A DNA stretch of 64,000 bases, taken from Staphylotrichum longicolle. Lineage: Eukaryota > Ascomycota > Sordariomycetes > Sordariales > Chaetomiaceae. The notes under the pieces are model-generated. The model searched no databases, was not told where the DNA came from, and saw nothing but the letters and a program-made list of their open reading frames with translations. The DNA lies in the NCBI GenBank assembly GCA_019096155.1, contig JAHCVI010000001.1:13603243-13667242 (forward strand), written 5' to 3'. Below, in pieces: positions 11,032 through 22,381 of the stretch (position 1 is its first letter; each line of letters opens with the position of its first letter). The position numbers were made by a program, and so were the translations under genes.

Positions 11032-12166
11032 TTTGTTTTTGCTTCTGCTCTCAACTCTTCTGGTGTTGGGCGGCTTCATCAATTCTTTTGCATACGAGAC
11101 CCCTTCCGAGTTGAATGTGGCTTAACATGGCGGACGGGAACGTTGACGTCGAGCGTAGGATGACACGAGGGGGAGAGTCCTCGGTGACAGGCTGCTTCGA
11201 TGTTCCCTTGATGCTCCCGACGCACAGGTCAACTCAACAGACGGTTGCTTGGGGACAGCTTTGTTAGGTCAATGGGTGATGTTTGACTGAACATCCCGTC
11301 CATTTTTCCATCAGCATGGTTGATGTTGAACAAGCATCATTTGTCCAGCTCAGATCACTCGCAGCTGGATGGATTCACTTGCTGGCGTTCATTCTCTGCG
11401 CTATCAAGCTAAACACAGCTACAGACCCCAAAAATAGAACTCCATTATAGAACTATAATCGTTCGCATGTCAGTGATGACGCTGGAAAATGTGCACTGCC
11501 AAACTTACAGCTCTTCGGGAGACGTCTCGTTCCTCGTTGTCGGTTCTTGCTTCGATGAAGAGGCGTCTCAGATTGGGAAAGTTTGCCTGCCTTGACTCAG
11601 TCACCCCCTAAAAAGAACAAAAAAACGGCTTGACGCAACGCATACCATGATACCGTTGTATCCAATCCAGAGTGGCTTTTGAGATCAGATCAAGTCATCG
11701 GGATCCTGTTGAGACCCTCCGCTGATGAGGGAGCTTGCCGCTTTGTGAACAACGGTTGATTAGCCTCAGCATGCCTGTTGGCTGTGGATCGCTGGATCCT
11801 GAGGTCGAGACCTGCCCCACCGCAGCCCCCCACCATCTGTGGCTGGAGCTGGAACGCCAAGCCACTGTGTCCAGGGGGGTGACGAGCACCAAGCCCAGCC
11901 CAGAACCTCAACTGAGCACAAGCACCGAATCGCCTCTCGCGACACGTCTCAGCTCGCCGCTCCGGTTTGCGCAGCCTCGAAACAACCAGCCAGCGGGTGT
12001 GAACCGCTTCGATTGGCGAACGCGAGGGTGCGCCCCGCAGAAACCTGCACTCTGTTCTTTGTCGCGCCAGGCACCACCAATTTCACCGCTTTCTTCCCGG
12101 CCTTGGGCCGACCGACACACCCCGCTCCCGGCCATTCCTCCCTCCGTTTGACTCGAAATCCACACC
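11032..12166. other. Intergenic region upstream of AP-1 beta-adaptin
   Basis: 1.1 kb holding the tRNA trailer (T run just after 11031) and presumably the beta-adaptin promoter and leader. Open frames here lack any family features. No repeats of note. Confidence 0.55.
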
Positions 12167-14649
12167 ATGGCGCAGGCAGTCAACCGCATTCGCGGGGCCT
12201 TTGCGCCCCCGCGCAAGGGCGAGACCTTTGAGCTGCGAGCGGGCCTCGTGTCGCAGTATGCCCACGAGCGCAAAGAGGCGATCCAGAAGACCATCATGGC
12301 CATGACGCTGGGTAAGGACGTGTCGGCACTGTTTCCGGATGTCCTGAAGAACATTGCGACGGGAGACTTGGACCAGAAGAAGCTGGTCTATCTGTACCTG
12401 ATGTAGGCTGCTGTCCGGGAACACCGCTTCTTTTTTTGGTCCCTGCTGACGGGCGATGCGCAGGAACTATGCCAAGTCGCACCCAGACCTTTGCATCCTC
12501 GCAGTCAACACCTTCGTACAAGACTCGGAAGACCCGAACCCCCTCATCCGCGCTCTTGCGATTCGCACTATGGGCTGCGTCCGTGTCGACAAGATGGTGG
12601 ACTACATGGAGGAGCCGCTGCGTAAGACGTTGCGGGACGAGTCGCCATACGTGCGCAAGACAGCTGCCATCTGCGTGGCCAAGCTGTTCGATCTGAACCC
12701 GACCATGTGCATCGAAAATGGCTTCCTCGAAACACTACAGGAGCTGATTGGCGACCCGAATCCCATGGTCGTGGCGAACTCGGTACAGGCCCTCTCAGAG
12801 ATCAGTGAGACCGCGCCCGAGACAAAGGCTCTGGTCATTACGCCCGCCACACTCAAAAAGCTGCTCATGGCCCTGAACGAGTGCACGGAGTGGGGGAGAG
12901 TGACCATCCTCAGCACACTGGCAGACTACCCACCCACGGACGTCAAAGAGTCGGAGCACATCTGCGAAAGGGTTACACCGCAGTTCCAGCACGTCAACCC
13001 CAGCGTCGTCTTGGCTGCTGTCAAGGTCGTGTTCATCCACATGCGACTGGTCAACCCCGAGCTGGTCAGGCAATATCTGAAGAAGATGGCCCCTCCTCTA
13101 GGTATGTCAAGCACGAGGTACCATGGAGCCCATGCTGACCAGGTGCAGTAACTCTCGTCTCCTCCGCCCCTGAAGTGCAATATGTCGCCCTCAGGAATAT
13201 CGATCTTCTCCTGCAGGCCAAACCGGACATTCTGAGCAAGGAGCTTAGGGTGTTTTTCTGCAAGTACAATGATCCCCCTTACGTCAAGCTTCAAAAGCTC
13301 GAGATCATGGTCAGGATAGCAAACGAAAAGAACTTTGACCAACTGCTTTCCGAGCTGAAGGAGTACGCCCTCGAGGTCGACATGGACTTCGTCAAGCGCG
13401 CTGTCAAGGCTATTGGCCAGGTTGCCATCAAGATCGAGGCGGCGAGCGAAAAGTGCGTCAATGCCCTGCTCGACTTGATCGCCACCAAGGTCAACTACGT
13501 TGTGCAGGAGGTCATTGTGGTCATCAAGGACATCCTCCGCAAATATCCCGGGTACGAGGGCGTCATTCCCACGCTCTGCAAGTACATCGACGAGCTGGAC
13601 GAACCAAATGCTCGGGGTTCTCTGATCTGGATTGTGGGAGAGTATGCCGAGAAGATCAACAACGCCGACGACATATTATCTGGCTTTGTTGATGTGTTCT
13701 CGGAGGAGTTCACTCAAGTCAGTTGCCTGATCTGCCCAAGAGTTGCCGAACCTAACCTCACATTTTACAGACCCAACTACAGATCCTCACCGCCGTGGTC
13801 AAGCTCTTCCTGAAGAAGCCGAGCAACAATCAGGGCCTTGTACAAAAGGTCCTGCAGCTCGCCACTGCCGACAGCGATAACCCGGACATCCGCGACCGTG
13901 CCTACATCTACTGGCGTCTCTTGTCGGGCGACCTTGACATCGCCAAGGTTCGTCGCTTTTTCCAGACCCCAAATCCAAACCGTACACTCGCTAACTCGCG
14001 CCGCAGAACATCATCCTCGCCCAGAAACCACCCATCACCACAACCGTGAGCTCTCTGCCCGCACCCCTCCTGGAGAGCCTCCTCTCGGAACTCTCCACCC
14101 TCGCCTCGGTCTACCACAAGCCGCCCGAGTCGTTTGTCGGCAAGGGCCGCTTCGGCGCCGAGGCCATCCAGCGCGCCGCAATCCAGGAACAGCGCCAAAA
14201 CGCCGCCGAGAACCCCATCGCCGCGTCCGTCGCGGCCGCGGCAGCCGGCGCGAATGGCGGCGCCGCTGCGCAGCAGAGCAACATCGAGAACCTGCTCGAT
14301 ATCGACTTTGATGGCGCTGCGCCGGCGAGCGCGGAGCAGAACCCCGCGGGCTCGGGCACGCCGGACCGCGTGGCCAGCCCAGCGGGCGGAGCAGCGGCTG
14401 CGCCGAGCGGGGGGATGGCGGATATCATGGGGTTGTTTGATGCGCCTGCACCGGTCTCGACGGCGGCGCCTGCTGCTGGGGCGGGTGGTGTTGGGAGTGG
14501 GAGTGGGATGAACGACTTGATGAGCGGATTTGCGGGTATGGATTTGAGCGGACGAGTGCGCCACCGCCGCCGGGGCAGCAGCTGGGCATGGGAATGGGCA
14601 AGGCAGCTGAGCAGAGCAAGGGAAGTGATGATGATTGGGGCTGTTTTAG
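12167..14649 (+). CDS. apl2: AP-1 clathrin adaptor complex beta subunit (beta-adaptin)
   Basis: Five exons: 12167..12402, 12464..13101, 13149..13717, 13771..13947, 14007..14649, with introns of 61, 47, 53 and 59 bp; about 754 aa once frame breaks are allowed for. The N-terminal trunk (KGETFELRAGLVSQYAHERKE; DQKKLVYLYLMNYAKSHPD; DDPN-type repeats; FVGKGRFGAEAIQRAA) is the highly conserved armadillo/HEAT solenoid of beta-adaptin. The hinge has a clathrin-box-like NLLDIDFD. The protein recruits clathrin and cargo at trans-Golgi/endosome membranes with the gamma, mu and sigma subunits. The final motif LGLF-stop (14635-14649) lies in a different frame from the hinge: one base is missing at about 14548-14552 and another at about 14633-14636. 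For a housekeeping gene, consensus error is the likelier cause. Confidence 0.93.
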
Positions 14650-14907
14650 GGTGGAGCGGCGAAGTGTTATGAATGAGAATAGTGGGAAAATGGTTAGATG
14701 GTGCGCGAGAGATGTATCTGCTTGGTCTGATTCCTATGCGGCTAAGGTCAAGATGGACCCAAATATGCAGAAAACCGCTCATAACAAGCCCCTCTTCCTG
14801 GAGGTGGGTTCTACTCGTATCGCGGAGCAGCGCTCGGCATATCTTCCCAAACCCAACAATCCCCAACATCCCACTGTTATCAAGAAGACTCAGCTCCCGC
14901 CCCAGTC

Positions 14908-16363
14908 CTAGTACTTGGCCTTCCTCCCAGTGTACTTCAACGAAAAGATGCCGCGCAATCGAATTAAGCAGAATGTATCCCGACTTGAAAGGGGTACGAA
15001 GACCACGTCCCAAGAAACGCAACCTTGCCGTTAACATCATCGTCCTCCGGGTGGCAGTCGAAGAAGCCCACCTCCTCAAAGTTGCCGCCTGTCGGGTCGA
15101 GCTCGACACCAGACACGTCAACGATGCGCAGCCCGGAACCGTAGTTGGCTTGGTAGGTTAGGCCGTTGACCACCTGTACATGCGTCAGCGATCTGATACG
15201 ACGAACAAAAAGGGGCAATAGAGACGAACGTATTGGTTATGGTCGATCGACCTCGCCGGGCTCTTGTAGTAGCCAGTATTGACCGGCGCTTCAATGTTGG
15301 TCACATTAAAGATGTACGTCGTGGTGTGCCCATCCTTCCCCGGATCCGTCCCATCCCTCTCGTCCAGCTCATCATCCAACAACAAGAAGGTCATGGTCTC
15401 GTCCACGAGCCACCCCTGATGCGCGTACGAGACCCCCGCGTACGGGGTCCGCGACACAACCACCGGCGCCTTCTTGTCCGTCACGTCGTACACCGTCAGC
15501 GCGTCCTCGTTGTACCCGAAGCAGATCTGCCGGCCGCGGTACTTGTCCGTCGGGCCGGTGTACGTGACGCACTGCGCGTCGTGGACGTAGCCGTCCTGGC
15601 TCACGCAGCCCGGGGACACGGGGTGGGCCGGGTCCGACACGTCGACGGCGAACAGGCCGCCCGCGCACGTCGTGTTGCGCGCGTTGGCGCCCGACCGCCC
15701 GCCCACGGCGTACACCATGCGCGCCTCCTCGTGCGCGACCAGGTTGTGCGACGCGCCGAACCCGGCGTAGTGCGCCGTCAGGTCGCGCGTCTTGTCGAAC
15801 ACGCGCGGGCGCCAGAAGAAGGGGTTCCACCAGGGCTTGACGTCGAGGAGCTTGGTGAGGTCGAAGATCTGCAGGCCGTGGTCGGTCGCCTCGGAGCCGA
15901 TGTAGGCGTGGTGCGCCACGACCTTGATGTCGCGCCAGCTGGTCGGCGTGGTCTGCGTGTCGAGCCGGCCGAGGTACTCGAGCTTGCCCGAGGGGAGGAC
16001 CTCGACGAAGCCGACGCCGTCGGTCTGGCCGACGATGCCGAACTCGCGGCCGTTGGGCGCCGTCCAGCCCCAGACGTCGTTGCCGGCCTTGGTGGCGGAG
16101 CCGAGGTCTTCGTGGCTGAGGAAGGAGTGCAGGTCGACGTTGTTGCAGCGGTAGGTCGAGTTGACGCCCGTGCCGGCGTGGCCGTTGATGCAGGGCTGCT
16201 TGGCCGTGAACTTGCGGTAGCGGGAGGAGCCGCTGAAGAGGCCTTGGGCGCGGGCTTCGTTCCATTGTTGGGTCTTGAGCTCCATGACCCGTTCCATCTT
16301 GCCGGCTGACGCCGCCATGGCAGCCGGAGCGGCCGTGATGGCCAACAGGGTGTTGATTTTCAT
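14908..16363 (-). CDS. Secreted choice-of-anchor-B (LVIVD-repeat-like) protein, frame-broken near the end
   Basis: Exons 16363..15230 and 15173..14908 (intron 15174-15229, 56 bp), about 466 aa. Signal peptide MKINTLLAITAAPAAMAASA is followed by repeated strand motifs typical of choice-of-anchor-B / LVIVD beta-propeller-like proteins: SHEDLGS, WGWTAPNGREFGIVGQTDGVGFVEV, DHGLQIFDLTKL, GASHNLVAHEE, GYVHDAQCVTYTGP, GYNEDALTVYDVTDK and YAHQGWLVDE. The role is unknown; presumably extracellular. After TWSSYPF the frame shifts twice in about 30 codons: an extra T (CCCTTTCAAG) and a 2-base loss or 1-base gain at the following ATTGCGCGG. The conserved ending KSGYILLNSI...RGIF-SLKYTGRKAKY-stop is recovered only across these shifts. 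The gene is tail-to-tail with beta-adaptin, 258 bp apart. Confidence 0.83.
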
Positions 16364-17946
16364 GCTGGGCGGTTGAGAACTGAGATGGAAAAGGGGTTAT
16401 GGTTGAGCCTGATCACCGACGCCCGTTTTCGGTGCACCAGAGTCCGCATGCACTCGGACATTGTCGGGGTATTTATACCCCAGCAAGATGTAGGCCGTGT
16501 TGAAGCTGCAAATGCCATGGTGATGCGCTGCAGCATGTTGTGCGTGCATCTAGAGCTGTTGGTCAGCTTCCTATCTTCACCATCTTCCCAAAACAGGAGG
16601 TGTAAGTCAGACAAGCATGCGGGAAACCAGCGTGCGAGCAGATCCTGGACGGAAAGGGAATAACTTGCCAAGACAACGGTTCTTGTCACTTCCCTTTCTT
16701 GGGTCAACCTCCCGGTACCGTTGCACCCAGGCGTGGGGTCCGTCCGGCTCGGCATTCTCGGAATCTTCTAAGTGCCGTGCAAGGCAAGTCGCGTGAGTTG
16801 ACGTGCTGCGGGTGCTACCTTCTACGTGTGGGAAAGAGGATTGAATTACCATTACCTGAGTCGTGAATGGTTAGAATGGGGAATTGACGTGATTCACGCC
16901 GACGGAGATGATACCAGAGGGATGTATTGCCAAGGTTGCGCCCCCCCTAGACTCGCTGGTTGGCTGTTATCACGCAATGAAGACGGAATTCGAGACATGA
17001 CTGAAAAGTCTTGGAGGACACATGGTTCAGAACGCGAAGAGCCAACACCTTTGCCACGGTATTTCCAGCTTCAAGTTTGGATCGACGCGTCAGGGAAAGC
17101 CCTCTTACACATCCTAGAACATCTCTCTCCCTTTTAATAAATCCAACTGCAGGGCATCTAAAAGTGGTCTGTGGAATCAATGACACTGTCTGAACGAGTC
17201 CCCCATAAGTCTTGGTCGTCTGGGTGAAGGTAGAGTAGCTCTTGACCACCGTCGGTAGGTAACTTCAGATCTTCTGGCTTATATAAGGTGAGTACCTCAT
17301 GCTGCGAACATCGGCAGCTACATGAAGGCTACCGTAGGACTCCACGCTCAGCAACTAATTTTTAGGTGGTTTAAAGATAGTTGATCGTATATGTTCCGTC
17401 TGCGTTGCCAAGATGTGAGGTGAGAACTTGGCGGTGCTGGCACCTAATCATGTCGTCTGTAGATATTCGCTACCCTGTAGCTTTCCAAACGCCAATGTAT
17501 TTGCAAAGAAGTCGTTTTGATACTGCTTTTTTATTGGCAGATAGGCACTGTCGTCCTCCATGCTGCTGCTTTTGCCAATCCCTCAATTTTCTTTTGCGCT
17601 GCCTCGAGGCTCCGTCCTGCGCGGCGTGCTGTGCGGGGGCAGTGCAGCTGTGCGCGTGTGGCAGTGTACATGCAGCGGGGAGGTGGCAGACCAACTCAAA
17701 CGCACAGCTTGTGCGAGGCTTCACGCAGAGCCTCGTGGATCAAGCCTAGTGAGCTTGCCTACTTAATACTCAGCGAGCCACCCGAGGCTCACCAGGAGTC
17801 AGACCCCCAGACAGTACCTTGCCTTCCCCCAGAGACTCCCATTCTTGAAAAGAATACATGACTACCACATAAGTCCTGTACGCAGTTAGAAACACGGGTA
17901 CCTGTCCAAGAAAACATTCCCCAAGACAACAAGAAATCCAACCAGC
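16364..17946. other. Divergent intergenic region
   Basis: 1.58 kb between the choice-of-anchor-B gene (minus) and the HET gene (plus). Contains the palindromic TATA element listed separately. A cysteine-rich open frame near 17381-17749 has no signal peptide or family match and is not called. Nothing else recognised. Confidence 0.55.
16467..16482 (-). promoter_or_regulatory. TATA box inside a GC-clamped palindrome
   Basis: On the minus strand the sequence is GGGGTATAAATACCCC, a perfect 7+7 inverted repeat (GGGGTAT/ATACCCC) around a TATAAATA core, about 105 bp upstream of the ATG at 16363. Its distance fits a core promoter for the choice-of-anchor-B gene. Confidence 0.55.
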
Positions 17947-19573
17947 ATGCGCCTAATCAACACCCGCACTTTCGAGCTCACCCAGTTCGACAATCCGGCC
18001 TCCATACCGCCCTACGCGATCCTCTCCCACACGTGGTCCGAAGACCGAGATGGTGAAGTCACATTCCAGCAATTCACGACCCTCTCGCACGAGACACTCG
18101 CCCAGGGTGCGAGCAAGCAAGGCTTCACCAAAATCCAGCAAACTTGCCGCCTCGCGCGCGAAAGGGATCTCGGCTGGGCGTGGGTGGACACATGCTGCAT
18201 CGACAAGACCAGCAGCGCAGAGCTTACCGAGGCCATCAATTCCATGTGGCGGTGGTATGTCGGGGCGGAGGTGTGCTTTGCCTTTTTGGCGGACTTGGAA
18301 TTAGAGGGGAAGACTGTTGTCATCGAGGCTCAGGACGAGAAGACCAAGGGCGGGACGCTCAGAATGGCGGCCTCAGTAGGCGTCGTCACTGGGCTCGGCC
18401 GCTGCCGCTGGTTCACTCGCGGCTGGACGCTCCAGGAGCTGATTGTGCCGCGCCGACTCGAGTTCTACAACAAGGACTGGGAATTCTGCGGCGAGAAAAG
18501 CTCGATGAGAATGGTCCTCTCCCGGATTACGTCCATCCGTCCCGAGGTGTTCCGCAGGACCAACCTGGTGCCCACCCTCTCCGTGGCCGAGCGCATGTCG
18601 TGGGCCGCCACCCGACAAACCAGGCACACGGAAGACACAGCCTACTGCTTGCTGGGCATCTTTGGCGTAAACATGCCCCTGCTGTACGGCGAGGGGGAGA
18701 AAGCCTTTGCCCGGCTCCAGGAAGAGATCATCAAGGAGTCCAACGACATGAGCCTGTTCGCGTGGCGGATGACACCTGAGCAATCTGCCCGCCAAACTCA
18801 CTGGGGCATCTTCGCCCCGTCGCCGAGGGAATTCGCAGAGTGTGACGGTATCGACGCACTCGTCGACCCTATGCACCGCAACGAGTGCGCTATCACCAGC
18901 AAGGGCCTGCGGGTGACGCCCGTCCCTGGAGGGCTCCAGGGGGTTGCGTCCCGGCTCTGAGCGAGTTGGAAGCTACTTTATGGACTTGCAGTGCTACCGA
19001 CAGTGGAACTCTGAACGGCAGGACCTGGGAATCTTATTGCAGCAGCAGGGGTGTGATGTGTACACGCGACTGCACCCAGACAGACTCTACTGCACGCCGC
19101 CGCATAGGACGTGGGTAGAAAAGAACAGGGCGTTTTATGTGAGCAAGACGATTTCTTCATCGAGATCACATATGCTACGGGAAAGGATACAAGGGGCCAT
19201 TGACCTGTCGACGGCGCTAGAGACGCTGTTGAGGGAATGGGGGTTTCAGCCGGAGAAAACGGGGGCGTTTGAGCCCGAGGGGCATTGGGATGCGCAGCGT
19301 CAGCTCTTCCTGACGAGAGGGATGCGGGACTTTGAGTGTCGAGTCAAGTTGACCAGCGACCAGCCCGTATGGAAGATTGTGCTAGTATGCTCAATGAGTC
19401 GGGACACTGAGGTATCTGTCAGTATTGAGGGTGGAGGGCCGACTCGAAAGAGGGCGAGGGGCAAGGCTGCGAAAGGGGGGCAACGGAAACCAAGGCCACA
19501 TCTAGAGGGCCTAGTGAAGGATGGCATTCTGGATGGCCAGCCAGTGTCTGTAGTCCACGTCTTCGAGGTGTGA
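17947..19573 (+). CDS. HET (heterokaryon incompatibility) domain protein with DUF8212-like C-terminus, one frame break
   Basis: Intronless; about 541 aa after one frame correction. MRLINTRTFELTQFDN...PYAILSHTWS opens the HET domain, followed by GFTKIQQTCRLARERDLGWAWVDTCCID, INSMWRWY, RCRWFTRGWTLQELIVPRRLEFY, RHTEDTAYCLLGIFGVNMPLLYGEGEKAFARLQEEII, all canonical HET motifs. The domain mediates cell-death-type incompatibility in fungi. After ITSKGLRVTPVPGG the frame stops at 18960; a +1 shift in the G run CAGGGGG at about 18931-18937 carries it into GSYFMDLQCYRQW...QGCDVYTRLHPDRLYC, the expected C-terminal beta-rich region, ending at 19573. It is either a sequence error or a recent null allele. 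Confidence 0.85.
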
Positions 19574-20993
19574 TAGTGTATCGACTATGATCTGAAGCCT
19601 GCCTAGGACTTCAAATGTCGTGCATGTGCCTCGAGGAAACCTGCGCCGACCGTCCGACGATGCTCGCTGTCGGAATGTGGAACAAGCGTTGCTCGCGTAA
19701 GGTGTGATAGATGGAATAGGTCTCCGTATCTCTCTTTTTTTTTGGGAAGTGATGAGCTAAAAGGCCACCGCTGACTGTCATTGTATGGTGTTGTTTGTGG
19801 CGCTTGTTGGCTGCTGCTTAAGGTAAGAAGGACACAACAGCATCGCGCATCCCTGGGATTGTCCTTACTTAGTGCATGATAGGTTCGGATAGCATCAAAA
19901 GGGACTCACAGGAGTAGAGGCAATAGATTCAACCAGTTTCATCATTCAACCCCGAGCGGATTTGGCCCATATGATGGATGAAACAGTCAGGATGTTGCCC
20001 AGCAAGGCCAGCACAAAGCGAAACCTGGCCATGGTTGATGAGAACAATGTGTCACAATGAGGAGGAGCGCCGTTGGAGAACAGGAGGCGCCAGGAGATCT
20101 TGGACAGACTGGAAAACTGCACTTCTTTGGCGACAAGAGGTGGGCGGGCAAACTTCACGACTCAGAGTCACCGTGTTCATCCGATCCATCCGTGTGGCGG
20201 CACCGAGAGCACGGTCAGGCTTCATCCGCCTTCATAAATCACAGGTTCCCGGAAGAGAAGGCGGTAGAGTCAGTCAAACTCTGGAGAACTCCACTAAGAA
20301 GCTGAATGAAGGAGAAGTCCAAATTGGATCTGTCGAGAGCGTCGGTTTCCCCTCCAAGCTAACCCCTCCAAGCTAACTGCCGACCTTACTGTGGTGCTCG
20401 TTCTCTCATATGTGATATCGGCCCGGGGGGTGAGAGGAGGCACCGTCGTGTATATCACCCATTGTTGATTCGATTCTATGATAGGTTTAAAATGGCCGAA
20501 GCTCTTGGATCGGCGTTGTCCGTGGACCTTGAAAGATGTGAAAGGCTGGGGAACCGGCTGTTAAAAGGGGACGGCGGGAGGAGCATGTCCGGCAAGGCGA
20601 CTTCAGCCAACCACAACCAGGCATGCCAACAGGTCGGCCAGCTTCAATTCATTCTTATCCAGCCTCGAGACACACTTGGAGAATCAACGTAAAGGAACCA
20701 AACTCTGAAAGGTGGGAAATTGGGCACCCGGGCATCACAGGGTTATTCTTGATTAAAGGTCCTGGGCAGCGCGGGGGCTTCGTCTCCGTGACTGACTTCC
20801 TCAGCTTCCCATGATGCAGAAGAACATTGCGGTTGACACCGCGAGCCTAGAGTATGTCGCTGAGCGCTCTGCTATAAAGATGAATCTTCATGGCCATCTC
20901 GCCTCCTAGCATCCACCTGTTGTTCAGACCATATCAGACACACACTGTCACTCGCACAACCTTTTCACCAACCTTCAACTCAATATCTCAACC
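19574..20993. other. Intergenic region upstream of the LPMO gene
   Basis: 1.4 kb. Contains a 13-bp near-tandem direct repeat (CCTCCAAGCTAAC at 20351-20363 and 20365-20377) and the LPMO promoter. No coding features supported. Confidence 0.55.
20873..20879 (+). promoter_or_regulatory. TATA box of the AA9 LPMO gene
   Basis: TATAAAG about 120 bp upstream of the ATG at 20994, followed by a C/A-rich leader typical of strongly expressed fungal secreted-enzyme genes. Confidence 0.5.
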
Positions 20994-21800
20994 ATGAAGC
21001 CCACCGCTATCATCGCCCTGGTGGCCTCGGCCCAGGCGCACAGTATCTTCCAGGTAAGCCACAACAAACAAGTAGCCCAGCACGATAGACACACAAGACA
21101 AAAGCTGACGCATATTTCCCAGAAACTCTCCGTCAACGGTGCCGATCAGGGCCAACTCAACGGCCTGCGCGCTCCCTCGTCCGACTTCCCCGTCTACGAC
21201 GTCAACGACCAGCAGCTGAGCTGCGGCCTCCCGGGCACGCACTCCAACACCGTCATCAACGTCAAGGCGGGCGACCGTGTCGGCGCGTGGTGGGGCCACG
21301 TCATCGGCGGCGCGCAGTGGCCCAACGACCCGGACAACCCGATCTCGCCCTCGCACAAGGGGCCCATCTCGACGTACCTGGCCAGGGTCGACAACGCGGC
21401 GACCGCCTCGCCCAACGGCCTGCGCTGGTTCAAGATCTCCGAGGAAGGCCTCGACACGTCCACGGGCAGGTGGGCCGTCGACAGCATGATCGCCGCCGGC
21501 GGCTGGTCCTACGCCACCATCCCCCGCTGCCTCGCCCCGGGCCACTACCTGCTGCGCCAGGAGCTGCTCGCGCTGCACTCGGCGTACAACCGCCTGGGCG
21601 CGCAGTTCTACCAGTCGTGCGCGCAGCTGAATGTGTCTGGCGGCGGCACCTACGTGCCGTCGCAGACGGTGAGCATCCCGGGGGCGTACGGGCAGGACGA
21701 TCCGGGTGTGTTGATCCAGATCTGGGTGAATGGGGTGCCGGATAACGGGAGGAGGCCGTATACCGTGCCGGGCCCGAGGCCTATGACTTGTCCTGCTTGA
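20994..21800 (+). CDS. AA9 lytic polysaccharide monooxygenase
   Basis: Exons 20994..21053 and 21123..21800 (69 bp intron, GTAAGC...TTCCCAG), 245 aa. Signal peptide MKPTAIIALVASAQA is cut before His-1 of HSIFQ, the N-terminal copper-brace histidine. The second brace histidine is in WWGHVIGG, and the axial region GAQFYQSCAQL supplies the conserved Gln and Tyr. Other AA9 landmarks are NGADQGQLNGLRAPSSDFPVYDV, DLSCG-like QQLSCGLPGTH and IPRCLAPGHYLLRQELLALHSA. It oxidatively cleaves cellulose or related beta-glucans outside the cell. There is no CBM1 module or GPI tail; it stops shortly after the catalytic fold. The first intron splits the His-1 exon from the rest. Confidence 0.95.
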   Translation: MKPTAIIALVASAQAHSIFQVSHNKQVAQHDRHTRQKLTHISQKLSVNGADQGQLNGLRAPSSDFPVYDVNDQQLSCGLPGTHSNTVINVKAGDRVGAWWGHVIGGAQWPNDPDNPISPSHKGPISTYLARVDNAATASPNGLRWFKISEEGLDTSTGRWAVDSMIAAGGWSYATIPRCLAPGHYLLRQELLALHSAYNRLGAQFYQSCAQLNVSGGGTYVPSQTVSIPGAYGQDDPGVLIQIWVNGVPDNGRRPYTVPGPRPMTCPA

Positions 21801-22381
21801 GTGGTGAAGGTGGATGTCTGTCGTAGGGGGAAGGATGCTTGTTGAGTGCATTGCTTGGGGAGGTGGGGAGGGGTGGGGGTGGCAGGGGAATCTGTGGGTG
21901 TGAGTAGCTGCAGTGCTCTTCGCGTCAACGAGGGGATTTGCCGTTTCCTGTATTCGTGCTCTTCGGAAGCGTGCTTTCGCGCGTTTGTAGGTCGTCGACT
22001 TCCCAATGCGTGAATTAGATTTGTAGTCGTGTGTGGTGCCATCAGCCGAAGAACCGTCATGGCGGGATATGTGGACGGAGCTTGTCCACTGGGGTGTGGT
22101 TGCTTGGTTTGCCTCTTGATGTCTCTTGGCTCAAGGGGATATAACGACCGCGTGCAATAAACCATGATTTCACTGCATGTCCGACTACTGGGTGTCTGTA
22201 CCGCAACTCGAGGCATCCCAACCCTGCTGTGAGGGTGGCTGTGGGCTGGGCACCAAGATACAGGAACGAATGTCTTGAGCGAGAAGGTGCTTAAGGCACC
22301 AAGTATTCGATGAGGATCCTAACCAAACTGCCAGCCAGATTCTCGGTGTCCTCATCCCGGACGACAAAGCCTAGAGTGTGG
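21801..22381. other. Intergenic region between convergent genes
   Basis: 3' flanks of the LPMO gene and the DUF4246 gene. No features seen. Confidence 0.55.

Noticed and set aside
14521..14585. A 43 bp intron (GTATGG...GGGCAG) to explain the first beta-adaptin frame change
   Set aside because: Too short for splicing, and it would delete conserved hinge residues.
15233..16309. 358-codon plus-strand frame opposite the choice-of-anchor-B gene
   Set aside because: Arg/Val/Ala-rich shadow of a high-GC real gene; no family features, and the opposite strand has signal peptide and conserved motifs.
17381..17749. Cysteine-rich plus-strand frame that could be a small effector
   Set aside because: No signal peptide, cysteines fall in low-complexity TGC/TGT-rich sequence, and no introns or promoter signals are visible.
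20988..21851. 287-codon minus-strand frame opposite the AA9 gene
   Set aside because: Arg/Val-rich shadow of the LPMO; starts with no signal and matches no domain.
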